The notes under the pieces are model-generated. The model did not search any database, was not told the DNA's origin, and saw only the letters and a program-made list of their open reading frames with translations. From the NCBI GenBank assembly GCA_003523085.1, contig DPHD01000021.1, positions 26,078 through 66,790 of the forward strand: a stretch of 40,713 nt of DNA, given 5' to 3'. Made by a program: the position numbers and the translations under genes. Below, piece by piece: positions 24,399 through 32,769 of this stretch. The first letter of the stretch is position 1; every line of letters begins with the position of its first letter. The stretch is from Oceanospirillaceae bacterium (GTDB lineage: Bacteria; Pseudomonadota; Gammaproteobacteria; Pseudomonadales; Balneatricaceae).

Positions 24399-25455
24399 TG
24401 TCCTGCACCCCTTGAAGGTCTGGCACCATAGGTTGGTAGGTGTAGCCGTTGTTGTGAGCTAGTTGTGCCATCGTTTTACGGTCGAGACCCACCACCCACA
24501 CCAAGCCGCCCTGTTCACCTGCAATACTACCGGCACCACAAATCTTGGCGGCGCCGCCACTGCGCTCCACCTGCTGAATAAATTCAGACACCGCAGCCGG
24601 CACCACGCCAATAGCCTCGAGCAAGCGTTGGTTGTGCATGACTGTGTTATTAAGTTCGAGGGCTGAGCCCTGCTCCAAGGCGTGTAACATGTCCGCTTCG
24701 ACCTGAGAAAACTGTTGCCATACACCAGCATCCAGGGCGCGTTTTTTGACCGCCGCCACACACTCTCCAGTCGAACTTTGTGGCCGACCGGTGGAGACCA
24801 AATAGCTATGGCTAATACCACCCATGTTACCAGCCTGCCCGTGGCCCAACTGGTATTCTTGTAAGCCACCGTTAATACATACAAAGGGGTCTAAGCCAGA
24901 CGACTTGCCATGTTGCCAATGCTCACTTTGGTTGGTTTTAGCAATCAGCCTTGGTTTGGAGAGCGGATCACCCAGGTGTTTGAACACCGCACCTAACATC
25001 GCCGCCACCAGTGCCGCTGACGACCCCATACCGCCGCCAACGACGAGATCAGTGGTTAAGTCGATGTGCAGGCCGTGATTTGGTTTTATCAGGTCTAGCA
25101 CTTCACTTGCGCCCAACGCAGCAGCAAAAAACTCAGTTGGATTTGCCATCACCTGCACCAAGGCCAAGCGACTTTGAATAAATGCTTGATGACGAGCCTG
25201 AGTTGCCAACGCTAGCTGTTGCAACTGCTTTGGTGTGTAGTGTTGATCGACTGAAAAGTCGGCAATGGTAAGCCGAAACCCAGCCTTAATGGTGTCTTGC
25301 ACATGGGCGTAAGCATAGTTTTGAATAGCACAAGCCAGAGCTTTAGTGCCGTAGACCACGGCATGTTCGCCGCTAAGAATCACCTTACCCGGGACTCGAA
25401 CCTTGGTGATACAAGATCGAGCCACTGGCGAAGTTGGGTGCTGGGGCGAGGTCAT
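24391..25455 (-). CDS. Mevalonate kinase (GHMP family)
   Basis: A 354-residue GHMP kinase. VPGKVILSGEHAVVYG is the classic mevalonate kinase N-terminus; the ATP loop is VVGGGMGSSAALVAA, then KSSGLDPFVCINGG and AKICGAGSIAGEQGG. It would phosphorylate (R)-mevalonate with ATP. The kinase pair could have swapped roles, since GHMP enzymes are easily confused, but the GEHAVVYG and SGLDP motifs support this call. It overlaps mvaS by 4 bp (ATGA). Confidence 0.83.
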   Translation of the reverse strand: MTSPQHPTSPVARSCITKVRVPGKVILSGEHAVVYGTKALACAIQNYAYAHVQDTIKAGFRLTIADFSVDQHYTPKQLQQLALATQARHQAFIQSRLALVQVMANPTEFFAAALGASEVLDLIKPNHGLHIDLTTDLVVGGGMGSSAALVAAMLGAVFKHLGDPLSKPRLIAKTNQSEHWQHGKSSGLDPFVCINGGLQEYQLGHGQAGNMGGISHSYLVSTGRPQSSTGECVAAVKKRALDAGVWQQFSQVEADMLHALEQGSALELNNTVMHNQRLLEAIGVVPAAVSEFIQQVERSGGAAKICGAGSIAGEQGGLVWVVGLDRKTMAQLAHNNGYTYQPMVPDLQGVQDIE

Positions 25456-26633
25456 CGCACCTCGTAGAGACGTTTGTGCTGGCTAATACCTGCTAAGCGG
25501 AACTTGCCATTGGTTTGTTCAGCAAAGGCATGCTCGCCACCATCGGTGGGCACTTCAAAGGCATACATTTGTTGATAATCGGCGTAACTAAGCGGCTTGC
25601 GTGAGGCCAACATGTGTTGGTGCGCTTGTTGATGCAGCATGTCTTGGTAACCTGCCACCAAGGTGCCGGTGAAAAATTCACCCACACTGCCAGAACCATA
25701 GCTGAAGAAGCCAACACGTTTACCTGCTAGGTCTTGCGCTGTATTGTCGAGCAAAGAGATCAAACCAATGTACATGGCCGCCGTGTAGCTATTACCGGTA
25801 ATACGATTATAGATGAGACTAGAGGAAATTTGGTCTTCTAAGGCTTGGGCACTCAGTTCGTGGGCGTTGCCGTTAGCTAAATGGTTATGGGCTTTTTGCG
25901 CCATACGAGAAAACGGCAAGTGATAACAAAAATAATCGAAGTCGCCAAATTGCAATTCACTTTGTTGCTGAAAATCCTGCCATGCAGATCTCACACAACG
26001 TAAATACACCTTGGTTGAATACTTACCGTCAACTAGCGCTGTAGAGCGATAGTTAGGGCGCCAAAAATCCATCACGTCTTCGGTGTGAATGCCAGTTTCG
26101 GCATCCAAAGCCACCAACCGAGGGTTAGCACTAACGATCATCGCCACGGCGCCACAACCTTGGGTGGCTTCACCGGGGGTTTGACGGTCGTAACGGGCGA
26201 TATCTGAGGCCACTACCAATACTTTTTCTTTTGGTTTGCGCGCTACCCACGCGGTTGCTAGCTGCAATGCCGCGGTGGCGCTGTAACAGGCCTGTTTTAG
26301 CTCCACCACACGACAGCGTGGGTTGAGCTTAAGCAAAGAGTGCAAATACACTCCAGCAGCCTTAGATTGGTCTATACCGGTTTCCGTAGCAAACAAAATG
26401 GTATTAATTGCACTGGCATCTTCACCACGCTGCGCCATGCCTTCTAACAAGGGCACACAGGCGTTAGCCGCCATAGTCACAACGTCTTCGTCTGCGCCGG
26501 GCACACTCATACGCTCCTGACCAATACCAACTGTATACTTGGCGGCATCAGAACCATTGTTGGCCGCTAACTCTTGCAAATCTAGGCTAAAGTTCGCGGT
26601 GTAAAAACTTATATCATCAATACCAACGGGCAT
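25452..26633 (-). CDS. mvaS: Hydroxymethylglutaryl-CoA synthase
   Basis: Condenses acetyl-CoA with acetoacetyl-CoA to HMG-CoA. It is a 393-residue thiolase-fold enzyme with the catalytic Glu in FATETGIDQSKA, the acyl-enzyme Cys in ELKQACYSATAALQLA and the catalytic His in YFCYHLPFSRMAQKAH. GSGSVGEFFTG matches the family C-terminal loop. ATG 26633 is used, with GAGAAG upstream; an in-frame TTG lies 12 bp earlier. It follows idi2 after 48 bp. Confidence 0.94.
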   Translation of the reverse strand: MPVGIDDISFYTANFSLDLQELAANNGSDAAKYTVGIGQERMSVPGADEDVVTMAANACVPLLEGMAQRGEDASAINTILFATETGIDQSKAAGVYLHSLLKLNPRCRVVELKQACYSATAALQLATAWVARKPKEKVLVVASDIARYDRQTPGEATQGCGAVAMIVSANPRLVALDAETGIHTEDVMDFWRPNYRSTALVDGKYSTKVYLRCVRSAWQDFQQQSELQFGDFDYFCYHLPFSRMAQKAHNHLANGNAHELSAQALEDQISSSLIYNRITGNSYTAAMYIGLISLLDNTAQDLAGKRVGFFSYGSGSVGEFFTGTLVAGYQDMLHQQAHQHMLASRKPLSYADYQQMYAFEVPTDGGEHAFAEQTNGKFRLAGISQHKRLYEVR

Positions 26634-26681
26634 ATAACTTCTCAATCTTCCCTGCTACAAACTCAGTGTGGCGTATACCAA

Positions 26682-27713
26682 TTACCAGTTTTCACTGAGC
26701 ACTAACGTATCATTTAAACGTAGATCATCTACCTTACTAGCAGACAATAAAAACATGGCGGTGACAAACTCTTTTTTCAAGGCCTCGATGGTATTTACAA
26801 CCGCTTCAGTTGATTCCATCGCTGGCGCTAACAGTGGTTTAGCAACGCCGCCTAAACAGCCGCCCATGATAACACTTTTTACCAGGTCTAGCCCATTACG
26901 TAGGCCGCCACTCGCAATGAATTGACCTTGTTGCATGTACGGACGTGCATTTTTCATCGCCAAGGGTGTGGGAATACCCCAATCTTGCAAGGTAAACCCT
27001 AGGGTATGCTCATCTTTACGTCGCTGTTGTTCAATACGCGCCCATGAAGTGCCGCCACGTCCAGCCACGTCAAACCAACGAATTCCATGACTCAAGCCTA
27101 GTTCGATGTCGGCTACGCTTAAGCCTGCACCAACTTCTTTAAGCACTACGGGCACATCGAGTGCCGACTGTGCGTGGCCAATGGCTTGAGCCAAATTGGC
27201 AAAGTTAGTATCACCTTCGGGTTGCACCGCTTCTTGTAACGGATTGAGGTGCAAAAAAATGGCATCTGCCGACAACACATCAATGGCATGCTGAAGCTGG
27301 GCTGCAGCCATGCCATTATTCAGTTGAATGGCACCCATATTGGCAAACAGCAAGGCATCGGGCGCAAACTTGCGTAGATCAAAACTGGCACGTGCCTTTT
27401 CATCTTCCAACATTACCCGTTGCGAACCCACACCCATGGCCACGCCGGTAATTTGTGCCGCCTCAGCCAAGTGTTGATTGACCTTAGACACTAACTCGTC
27501 ATCGCCGCCGGTCATGGAGGAAATCAGCAGCGGAAAGCTCAGACGCTTACCCATCACTTCGATACTAGGATCAACATCGGCCAAATTGATTTCGGGCATG
27601 GCACGATGCTGAAGCTGCATGGCATCAAAAAATCGCCCATTACGCTCTACGGCTGCATCCGCTTCAATAACTTGAATGTGTTCGCGTTTACGGCGATTAG
27701 TTTGGTCGTTCAT
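26682..27713 (-). CDS. fni: Type 2 isopentenyl-diphosphate isomerase (FMN-dependent)
   Basis: Interconverts isopentenyl and dimethylallyl diphosphate, using reduced FMN. A 343-residue TIM-barrel protein with RRKREHIQV at the N-terminus, PLLISSMTGGD, FANMGAIQL, FLHLNPLQEAVQPEGD (substrate-binding His/Asn and the conserved Gln), VVLKEVGAG, DVAGRGGTSWARIE and the flavin phosphate loop IASGGLRNGLD. It overlaps the HMG-CoA reductase stop by 4 bp. Type 2 enzymes are typical of bacteria that use mevalonate. Confidence 0.94.
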   Translation of the reverse strand: MNDQTNRRKREHIQVIEADAAVERNGRFFDAMQLQHRAMPEINLADVDPSIEVMGKRLSFPLLISSMTGGDDELVSKVNQHLAEAAQITGVAMGVGSQRVMLEDEKARASFDLRKFAPDALLFANMGAIQLNNGMAAAQLQHAIDVLSADAIFLHLNPLQEAVQPEGDTNFANLAQAIGHAQSALDVPVVLKEVGAGLSVADIELGLSHGIRWFDVAGRGGTSWARIEQQRRKDEHTLGFTLQDWGIPTPLAMKNARPYMQQGQFIASGGLRNGLDLVKSVIMGGCLGGVAKPLLAPAMESTEAVVNTIEALKKEFVTAMFLLSASKVDDLRLNDTLVLSENW

Positions 27714-28792
27714 TTGGCATTACGCTCGAGTTTAACGTGGACTTGCATTAACTCGCCGGGGTTCGTTTGGGCGGCCAACAAGGATAACTCGCCACACAAA
27801 ACCGTGGCGGCGCATATTTGTGCGAGGCGGCGGGCATTAGCCCCCGCTTCGGCATCTGCAGCACAACCTAATTTAGCAAGGTTGTCGGTAACAAAATCTA
27901 AACCTTTGCCATTGCCCACTGTACCGACGATGAGGTTAGGTAAAGTGCAGGAAAAATACAAATCCCCGTCTCGTACTTCGGCATGCACCATGCCTTGAGA
28001 ACCTTCAATAATGTTGGCGGCGTCTTGACCTGTGGCCAAATAAAAGCCCAATAACATATTGGCAAAATGGGCGTTAGCACTTCTCAAGCCCCCTGCCATC
28101 AAGGTGCCGAGCAAGTTTTTCTTTATATTTAAATCCACTACTTTCTCAGGCGTTGTGAGCAACTTACGTTCACATAAAGCCCGTGGAATAGTGAGTTCGG
28201 CCACCACATATTTACCACGTCCCAAAATGCCGTTAACGGCAGTGGCTTTTTTATCGCTACAGTAATTGCCAGAAATGGAGCTGTAATTAAGCTCTGGGTA
28301 CTGCACCAACACCCATTCCATGAGTTTATCGGCCGCTTGTGTCACCATGTTGTGGCCAGAAGCATCACCCGTTTTAAACTCCAAGCGTACATACAGCAAG
28401 TTGGCAACGATTTGCATATTCATATCGATGAGTTTAGCAAAGCGGCTGGTTTGCGCGACGATGGCCTGCATCTCATGCTGCCGATTTTGCATCGACTGCC
28501 AAGCCGCTAACGCGCTGCTGGCGTCATCTGCCTCGAGCAAAATAGAGCGTGTCATGCGCTCATCAACCAGGGTGGTTTTAATACCATCAGCGCACAAGGT
28601 CGACAACCGAGCACCGCGGCCCACCGAATGCCACAGTGGAATTTCATAAGTGGCTAAGGGTACGGCTACCTTTGCTTGCCAGCCTTCCGAATTTTGTCCT
28701 GCTTGAGCCGAAATTTTCATAGGCCCAACAAAACGCATGGGAACAGGAGCTTGAGTCACTTTGGGGTTAGCTGTCACAGAAGTGGAGGCCAT
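27710..28792 (-). CDS. mvaA: Hydroxymethylglutaryl-CoA reductase (soluble, class I-like)
   Basis: Reduces HMG-CoA to mevalonate, the committed step. The 360-residue protein is the catalytic domain without a membrane anchor. Catalytic residues visible: Glu in VPLATYEIPL, Lys in GNYCSDKKATAVNG, Asp in ATGQDAANIIEGS and His in MQVHVKLER near the C-terminus. The RLEFKTGDASGHNMV, GRGKYVVAEL and GTVGNGKG segments resemble class I (NADPH-type, eukaryote/archaea-like) enzymes more than the class II enzymes common in bacteria. AAGG lies about 8 nt before ATG 28792. First gene of the mevalonate operon. Confidence 0.93.
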   Translation of the reverse strand: MASTSVTANPKVTQAPVPMRFVGPMKISAQAGQNSEGWQAKVAVPLATYEIPLWHSVGRGARLSTLCADGIKTTLVDERMTRSILLEADDASSALAAWQSMQNRQHEMQAIVAQTSRFAKLIDMNMQIVANLLYVRLEFKTGDASGHNMVTQAADKLMEWVLVQYPELNYSSISGNYCSDKKATAVNGILGRGKYVVAELTIPRALCERKLLTTPEKVVDLNIKKNLLGTLMAGGLRSANAHFANMLLGFYLATGQDAANIIEGSQGMVHAEVRDGDLYFSCTLPNLIVGTVGNGKGLDFVTDNLAKLGCAADAEAGANARRLAQICAATVLCGELSLLAAQTNPGELMQVHVKLERNAK

Positions 28793-28833
28793 TCAGGGTG
28801 CCTTGTAAACGGAGATGAAAAGGTTAATCGTCA

Positions 28834-28862
28834 ATTTTAACCAGCCCCTAAAGGTTATGCAA
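28834..28862 (-). promoter_or_regulatory. Candidate mevalonate operon promoter with flanking inverted repeat
   Basis: On the minus strand, TTGCAT (28862-28857) and TAAAAT (28839-28834) are 17 bp apart. The two hexamers are bracketed by 9-bp inverted arms TAATCGTCA (28825-28833) and TGACGATTA (28863-28871), which abut them exactly. This is compatible with a regulator site spanning the promoter. Confidence 0.45.
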
Positions 28863-28892
28863 TGACGATTAGACGGGGAATTGACATTGCAT

Positions 28893-28934
28893 AAAAAAGC
28901 CCCGGCTAGCAAAACGCTACGCCAGGGCTTTTTT
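28893..28934 (-). terminator. Intrinsic terminator of the grxD-prx unit
   Basis: Left arm AAAAAAGCCCCGGCTAGC (28893-28910) and right arm GCTACGCCAGGGCTTTTTT (28916-28934) form a long GC-rich stem with small mismatches. Read on the minus strand it follows the peroxiredoxin stop by 11 bp and ends in CTTTTTTAT. The A/T symmetry would let it work on either strand. Confidence 0.8.
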
Positions 28935-28945
28935 AAGGCCTATAA

Positions 28946-29551
28946 TTACAGCTTGTCGGCATTCTCACTCAGGTAAGACGCAACACCTGCAGGCGAATCT
29001 TTCATGCCAGAATCACCTTTATTCCAACCGGCAGGACAAACTTCTCCGTGCTCTTCGTGGAATTGAAGTGCATCTACCAAACGAAGCAATTCGTCCATGT
29101 TACGGCCTAAAGGCAGGTCGTTAACGATTTGTGAACGCACCATACCATCGCGGTCAATAATGAAAGCACCACGGTAAGCGACGCTGCCGTCGGCCAATTC
29201 AACGTCGTATGCACGACAGATGTCATGGGCCATGTCGGCCGCTAAGGTGTACTTCACAGGACCAATGCCACCATCGTTGATGGCCGTGTTACGCCATGCG
29301 TTATGGGTGAAGTGAGAGTCGATTGAAACGCCGATCACTTCAACACCACGGGCTTTGAACTCATCCATGCGGTGATCAAGGGCGATCAACTCAGATGGAC
29401 AAACAAAAGTAAAATCTAGTGGGTAGAAAAACACTAAACCATATTTGCCTTTAATGTTTTCAGAAAGGTTAAAATCGTCAACGATAGTACCGTTACCTAA
29501 AACCGCTGGCACGGTGAAATCTGGGGCTTGTTTGCCGACTAATACGCTCAT
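28946..29551 (-). CDS. Typical 2-Cys peroxiredoxin (Prx1/AhpC)
   Basis: Reduces hydrogen peroxide and organic peroxides. The 201-residue protein has the peroxidatic Cys in FYPLDFTFVCPSE, the Arg in VNDLPLGRNMDE and the resolving Cys in HGEVCPAGWNKGD near the C-terminus, as in typical 2-Cys enzymes. AAGGAG sits 6 nt before ATG 29551. It lies 34 bp downstream of grxD on the same strand, followed by a clear terminator. Confidence 0.95.
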   Translation of the reverse strand: MSVLVGKQAPDFTVPAVLGNGTIVDDFNLSENIKGKYGLVFFYPLDFTFVCPSELIALDHRMDEFKARGVEVIGVSIDSHFTHNAWRNTAINDGGIGPVKYTLAADMAHDICRAYDVELADGSVAYRGAFIIDRDGMVRSQIVNDLPLGRNMDELLRLVDALQFHEEHGEVCPAGWNKGDSGMKDSPAGVASYLSENADKL

Positions 29552-29585
29552 AGTTGCTCCTTTAAAAATCAGTTGTTAGTTTGAG

Positions 29586-29918
29586 TTATTCTGCATCAGC
29601 TTCGGCAGGGGCTGCCGCGCTAACCATTTCGGCCAATTCACCGGTTTGAGCCAATTCGGTAATAATGTCACAGCCGCCAACCAGTTCGCCCTTAATCCAC
29701 AATTGAGGAAAGGTGGGCCAGTTGGCATACTTTGGTAATTCAGCACGAATATCCGGATGCTCTAAAATATTAACAAATGCAAAGCGCTCACCGCAGTTCA
29801 TAAGGTTCTGTACCGTTTGTGAGGAAAAGCCGCACTGAGGGAACTTTGGGGTGCCTTTCATGTACAACAAAATGGCATTGCTTTCGATTTGTTGTTTAAT
29901 GGTAGCTACAGTATCCAT
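29586..29918 (-). CDS. grxD: Monothiol glutaredoxin Grx4
   Basis: A 110-residue monothiol glutaredoxin with the CGFS active site (KGTPKFPQCGFSSQTVQ), the WPTFPQLW cis-proline loop and GGCDIITEL glutathione-binding motif. Grx4 proteins carry a 2Fe-2S cluster between two monomers and serve iron-sulfur delivery and iron sensing. It is the first gene of a two-gene unit with the peroxiredoxin; GAGAAG precedes the ATG. Confidence 0.95.
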   Translation of the reverse strand: MDTVATIKQQIESNAILLYMKGTPKFPQCGFSSQTVQNLMNCGERFAFVNILEHPDIRAELPKYANWPTFPQLWIKGELVGGCDIITELAQTGELAEMVSAAAPAEADAE

Positions 29919-29960
29919 AATTATCTTCTCGATTTAATGGGCATCAAAATTAATGCCGCA

Positions 29961-29966
29961 ATTATA
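29961..29966 (-). promoter_or_regulatory. Candidate -10 of the grxD-prx promoter
   Basis: On the minus strand a perfect TATAAT (29966-29961) lies about 43 bp before the grxD start. No good -35 is seen at 17 bp (nearest CTGACT at 19 bp), so the assignment is tentative. Confidence 0.35.
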
Positions 29967-30116
29967 CCCATATCCGACCAATTTAGTCAGTTATTATTTA
30001 TGCCTTATTTAATTTTCTTGAGGCGCAATTGATGGGATTTATAGGCGTTATTTGGCTTTAAATTTGCAAGCCAAGCTCAATGCCCCTATGATTCTCGCTT
30101 TAGGCGGCCTTTTTCC

Positions 30117-31046
30117 ATGCCCAATCCTGCCCCACGTCACTTTTTGACCTTACTCGACTTAACATCCAATGAACTCGACTGGGTGATTCAGCGTGCCATC
30201 GCGCTGAAACAAATACGCAATTCAAACACGGTGTACGAACCATTTCGAAACCAAGTGCTGGGCATGATTTTCGAAAAATCGTCTACCCGTACGCGAGTGT
30301 CATTTGAAGCCGGCATGGCGCAACTCGGCGGGCATGCGCTATTTCTCTCATCGCGAGACACTCAACTAGGACGTGGAGAGCCGATAGAAGACAGTGCCCG
30401 AGTCATTTCCAGCATGGTCGACATCATTATGATTCGCACTTTTGACCATGCCCAAGTGGAAGACTTTGCTCGCCATTCTAAAGTACCTATCATCAACGCC
30501 CTAACCGATGATTACCACCCCTGCCAGCTATTGGCAGACATACAAACCTTTGTAGAGCACCGCGGCTGTATCAAAGGCAAAACCGTGACCTGGATTGGTG
30601 ACGGCAATAACATGTGCCATTCCTATATTAACGCCGCACGCCAGTTTGATTTCAACTTAAATATTTGCTGCCCTAGTGGTTATTCACCTAACCCACAGCT
30701 CGTCAAAGACAATGTGCAGCGTATTCAACTTATTAGCGACCCAAAAACGGCCGTGCAAGGCAGCCATCTCGTGGTCACTGACACCTGGGCCTCTATGGGC
30801 CAAGAAGACGAGAAAAAAGCCCGCGAGCTGGCTTTTGCCGACTACCAGGTCAACCCTGCGCTGATGGATCTAGCCGCAGATGACGCCTTGTTCATGCACT
30901 GCTTACCAGCCTATCGTGGTTTAGAAATCAGCCACGACATGTTTAACGACCCACGCAGCGTAGTGTATGACGAAGCAGAAAACCGCTTACATGCACAAAA
31001 AGCGTTAATGGAATTTTTATTACTTAACCCTAGCATTGGCGCTTAA
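30117..31046 (+). CDS. argF: Ornithine carbamoyltransferase
   Basis: Arginine biosynthesis: carbamoyl phosphate plus ornithine to citrulline. The 309-residue protein has the carbamoyl-phosphate motif EKSSTRTRVSFE, the HPCQLLADI motif, the ornithine-side DTWASMGQE and the HCLPAYRG loop (usually HCLPAHR; the Cys is kept). Anabolic length and the Pseudomonas-like neighbourhood with grxD support argF. It is 27 bp upstream of metR on the same strand; the two may be co-transcribed. Confidence 0.95.
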   Translation: MPNPAPRHFLTLLDLTSNELDWVIQRAIALKQIRNSNTVYEPFRNQVLGMIFEKSSTRTRVSFEAGMAQLGGHALFLSSRDTQLGRGEPIEDSARVISSMVDIIMIRTFDHAQVEDFARHSKVPIINALTDDYHPCQLLADIQTFVEHRGCIKGKTVTWIGDGNNMCHSYINAARQFDFNLNICCPSGYSPNPQLVKDNVQRIQLISDPKTAVQGSHLVVTDTWASMGQEDEKKARELAFADYQVNPALMDLAADDALFMHCLPAYRGLEISHDMFNDPRSVVYDEAENRLHAQKALMEFLLLNPSIGA

Positions 31047-31073
31047 CCTAGGATATCCAATAGAACTGTTTAT

Positions 31074-32030
31074 ATGATCGAACTTAGGCACTTAAGAACC
31101 CTCACGGCATTGCGAGACACGGGCAGCTTAGTGGAGGCCGCCGAACGGGTATTTTTGACCCAATCGGCCCTGTCACACCAAATCAAAGACCTTGAACATA
31201 AACTCGGCCTAGAGCTATTTGTACGCAAAACCAAACCCGTTGAGTTCACCACGGCAGGCCAGCGTCTGCTACGCCTAGCAGAAGATGTTTTGCCGCAAAT
31301 CCGCAATACCGAGCGCGAAATCACGCGCTTAGCCGCTGGTGCCGTAGGCCGACTTAACATTGCTATCGAGTGCCACAGTTGTTTTCAATGGTTAATGCCA
31401 AGCCTAGATCGTTATCGCGCAGATTGGCCCGAAGTGGAGCTCGATCTAGCCAGCGGTTTCAACTTTGCGCCTTTGCCAGCCTTGCGCAGTGGCGAACTGG
31501 ACTTAGTGATCACCGCTAACCCGAAGCCATTGACGGGCATTAGTTACGTGCCCTTATTTAGTTATGAATCGGTGTTGGCGGTGAGCAACCAGCACCCGCT
31601 TACCCAAAAGGACTATTTAGAAGCCGCCGACCTAGCTGATCAAACACTTATTTGTTATCCCGTAGACAAAGACATGCTGGATATTTTTGTACAGTTTTTA
31701 GATCCTGCAGAAGTGGAACCCGCCGCCATTCGCCATGCTGAACTCACAGTGATGATGATGCAACTGGTCGCCAGCGGACGTGGTGTATGCGCCTTGCCTA
31801 ACTGGGCCTTAGACGAGTACACAAGCCGTGGTTATGTGACTGCAAAAACAATGTCGAAAACAGGCATTTGGTGCACACTTTATGCAGCGGTGAGAAGCGA
31901 TCAAGCCAAAGCCAAGTACATGATGGACTTCTTAACCACCGCCCGAGAAACTTCAGCCGCCACCTTGGTCGGGGTTAAGCAGGTTGATCAGCAAGGTGCG
32001 CCATTGAAGGCACCGGAAGACTGTCTGTAG
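31074..32030 (+). CDS. metR: LysR-family regulator MetR
   Basis: Activator of methionine biosynthesis genes, with homocysteine as co-inducer. The 318-residue LysR-type protein has an N-terminal winged HTH (IELRHLRTLTALRDTGSLVE, FLTQSALSHQIKDLEHKLG, RKTKPVEFTTAGQRLL) and the MetR-specific start of the effector domain (IAIECHSCFQWLMPSLDRY) and LDLVITANPKP. It is close to E. coli MetR over most of its length. The last 56 bp overlap, tail to tail, the histidine kinase gene on the other strand. Confidence 0.93.
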   Translation: MIELRHLRTLTALRDTGSLVEAAERVFLTQSALSHQIKDLEHKLGLELFVRKTKPVEFTTAGQRLLRLAEDVLPQIRNTEREITRLAAGAVGRLNIAIECHSCFQWLMPSLDRYRADWPEVELDLASGFNFAPLPALRSGELDLVITANPKPLTGISYVPLFSYESVLAVSNQHPLTQKDYLEAADLADQTLICYPVDKDMLDIFVQFLDPAEVEPAAIRHAELTVMMMQLVASGRGVCALPNWALDEYTSRGYVTAKTMSKTGIWCTLYAAVRSDQAKAKYMMDFLTTARETSAATLVGVKQVDQQGAPLKAPEDCL

Positions 32031-32769
32031 GCTGGTGTATGGGCAACCTAATCATCATATTGGCGCCGCCTAGGGTCTCGCTTCTGCCAGCGATGGCTCG
32101 TCCGCCATGCCAATAGGCAATACGCCGGACGATTGACAGGCCGAGGCCAAAACCACCAGTACTGCGGTTGCGGCTTTCATCTAAGCGGGTAAACGGCGAA
32201 AAAATACGCCCGTATTGCGCTTCGGGGATACCCTCACCATCATCCTCCACTAATAACACACAAAAGTCACCTTCCAAACGATAACCCAAATGTATTTTGG
32301 TTTGGGCATACTTCACCGCATTGCCTACTAAGTTTTGGCAAGCCCTGCGCAATTGTACCGGCTCCACATCAATAACTTGGTCAACCAACCCAGGCGTCAG
32401 GCTAATGTTTAAGTGGGGATGTAGGTCTGCATATTGCCCACGCAAGTTTTCCAACACGGAGCTCACCTCAACCTTTTGAAAAATAATGCGGGGACCGCCA
32501 TCTTCAAGATGAATATAGGTCATGACTTCTGCGACTAAGTCATTGATCTCGTCAATGTCATCTACCATATCGTCGCAAGATGCCAGAAGCTGCTCTTGAC
32601 GCAGCAGTTTAGGCTCTTGCCCTAAGCCGTCTTTTAGCAGCTGCAAGGCAAAACTCAAACGTGACACAGGGGTTCTAATTTCGTGGGAAATGGCCGCCAT
32701 TAGCTCTTGCTGTAGAGCCATTTGTGTTTCCATGCGGCCTAAGTGCATAGGGTCTACGGGCAGTTCCAT
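31975..32769 (-). CDS. Sensor-less histidine kinase (RstB-like catalytic core)
   Basis: A 264-residue histidine kinase with the phospho-acceptor His29 in AAISHEIRTPVSRL, N-box QNLVGNAVKYA, G1 VEDDGEGIP and G2 GGFGLGLSIV. The H-box and its surroundings (RLSFALQLL) resemble RstB. RstB-type kinases have about 150-200 residues of periplasmic sensor, two membrane helices and HAMP before this point; here only 28 residues precede the His and none are hydrophobic enough for a membrane segment. The ATG abuts the response regulator stop (TAAATG), leaving no space for a lost 5' part. A soluble kinase is inferred. Confidence 0.88.
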   Translation of the reverse strand: MELPVDPMHLGRMETQMALQQELMAAISHEIRTPVSRLSFALQLLKDGLGQEPKLLRQEQLLASCDDMVDDIDEINDLVAEVMTYIHLEDGGPRIIFQKVEVSSVLENLRGQYADLHPHLNISLTPGLVDQVIDVEPVQLRRACQNLVGNAVKYAQTKIHLGYRLEGDFCVLLVEDDGEGIPEAQYGRIFSPFTRLDESRNRSTGGFGLGLSIVRRIAYWHGGRAIAGRSETLGGANMMIRLPIHQPTDSLPVPSMAHLADQPA

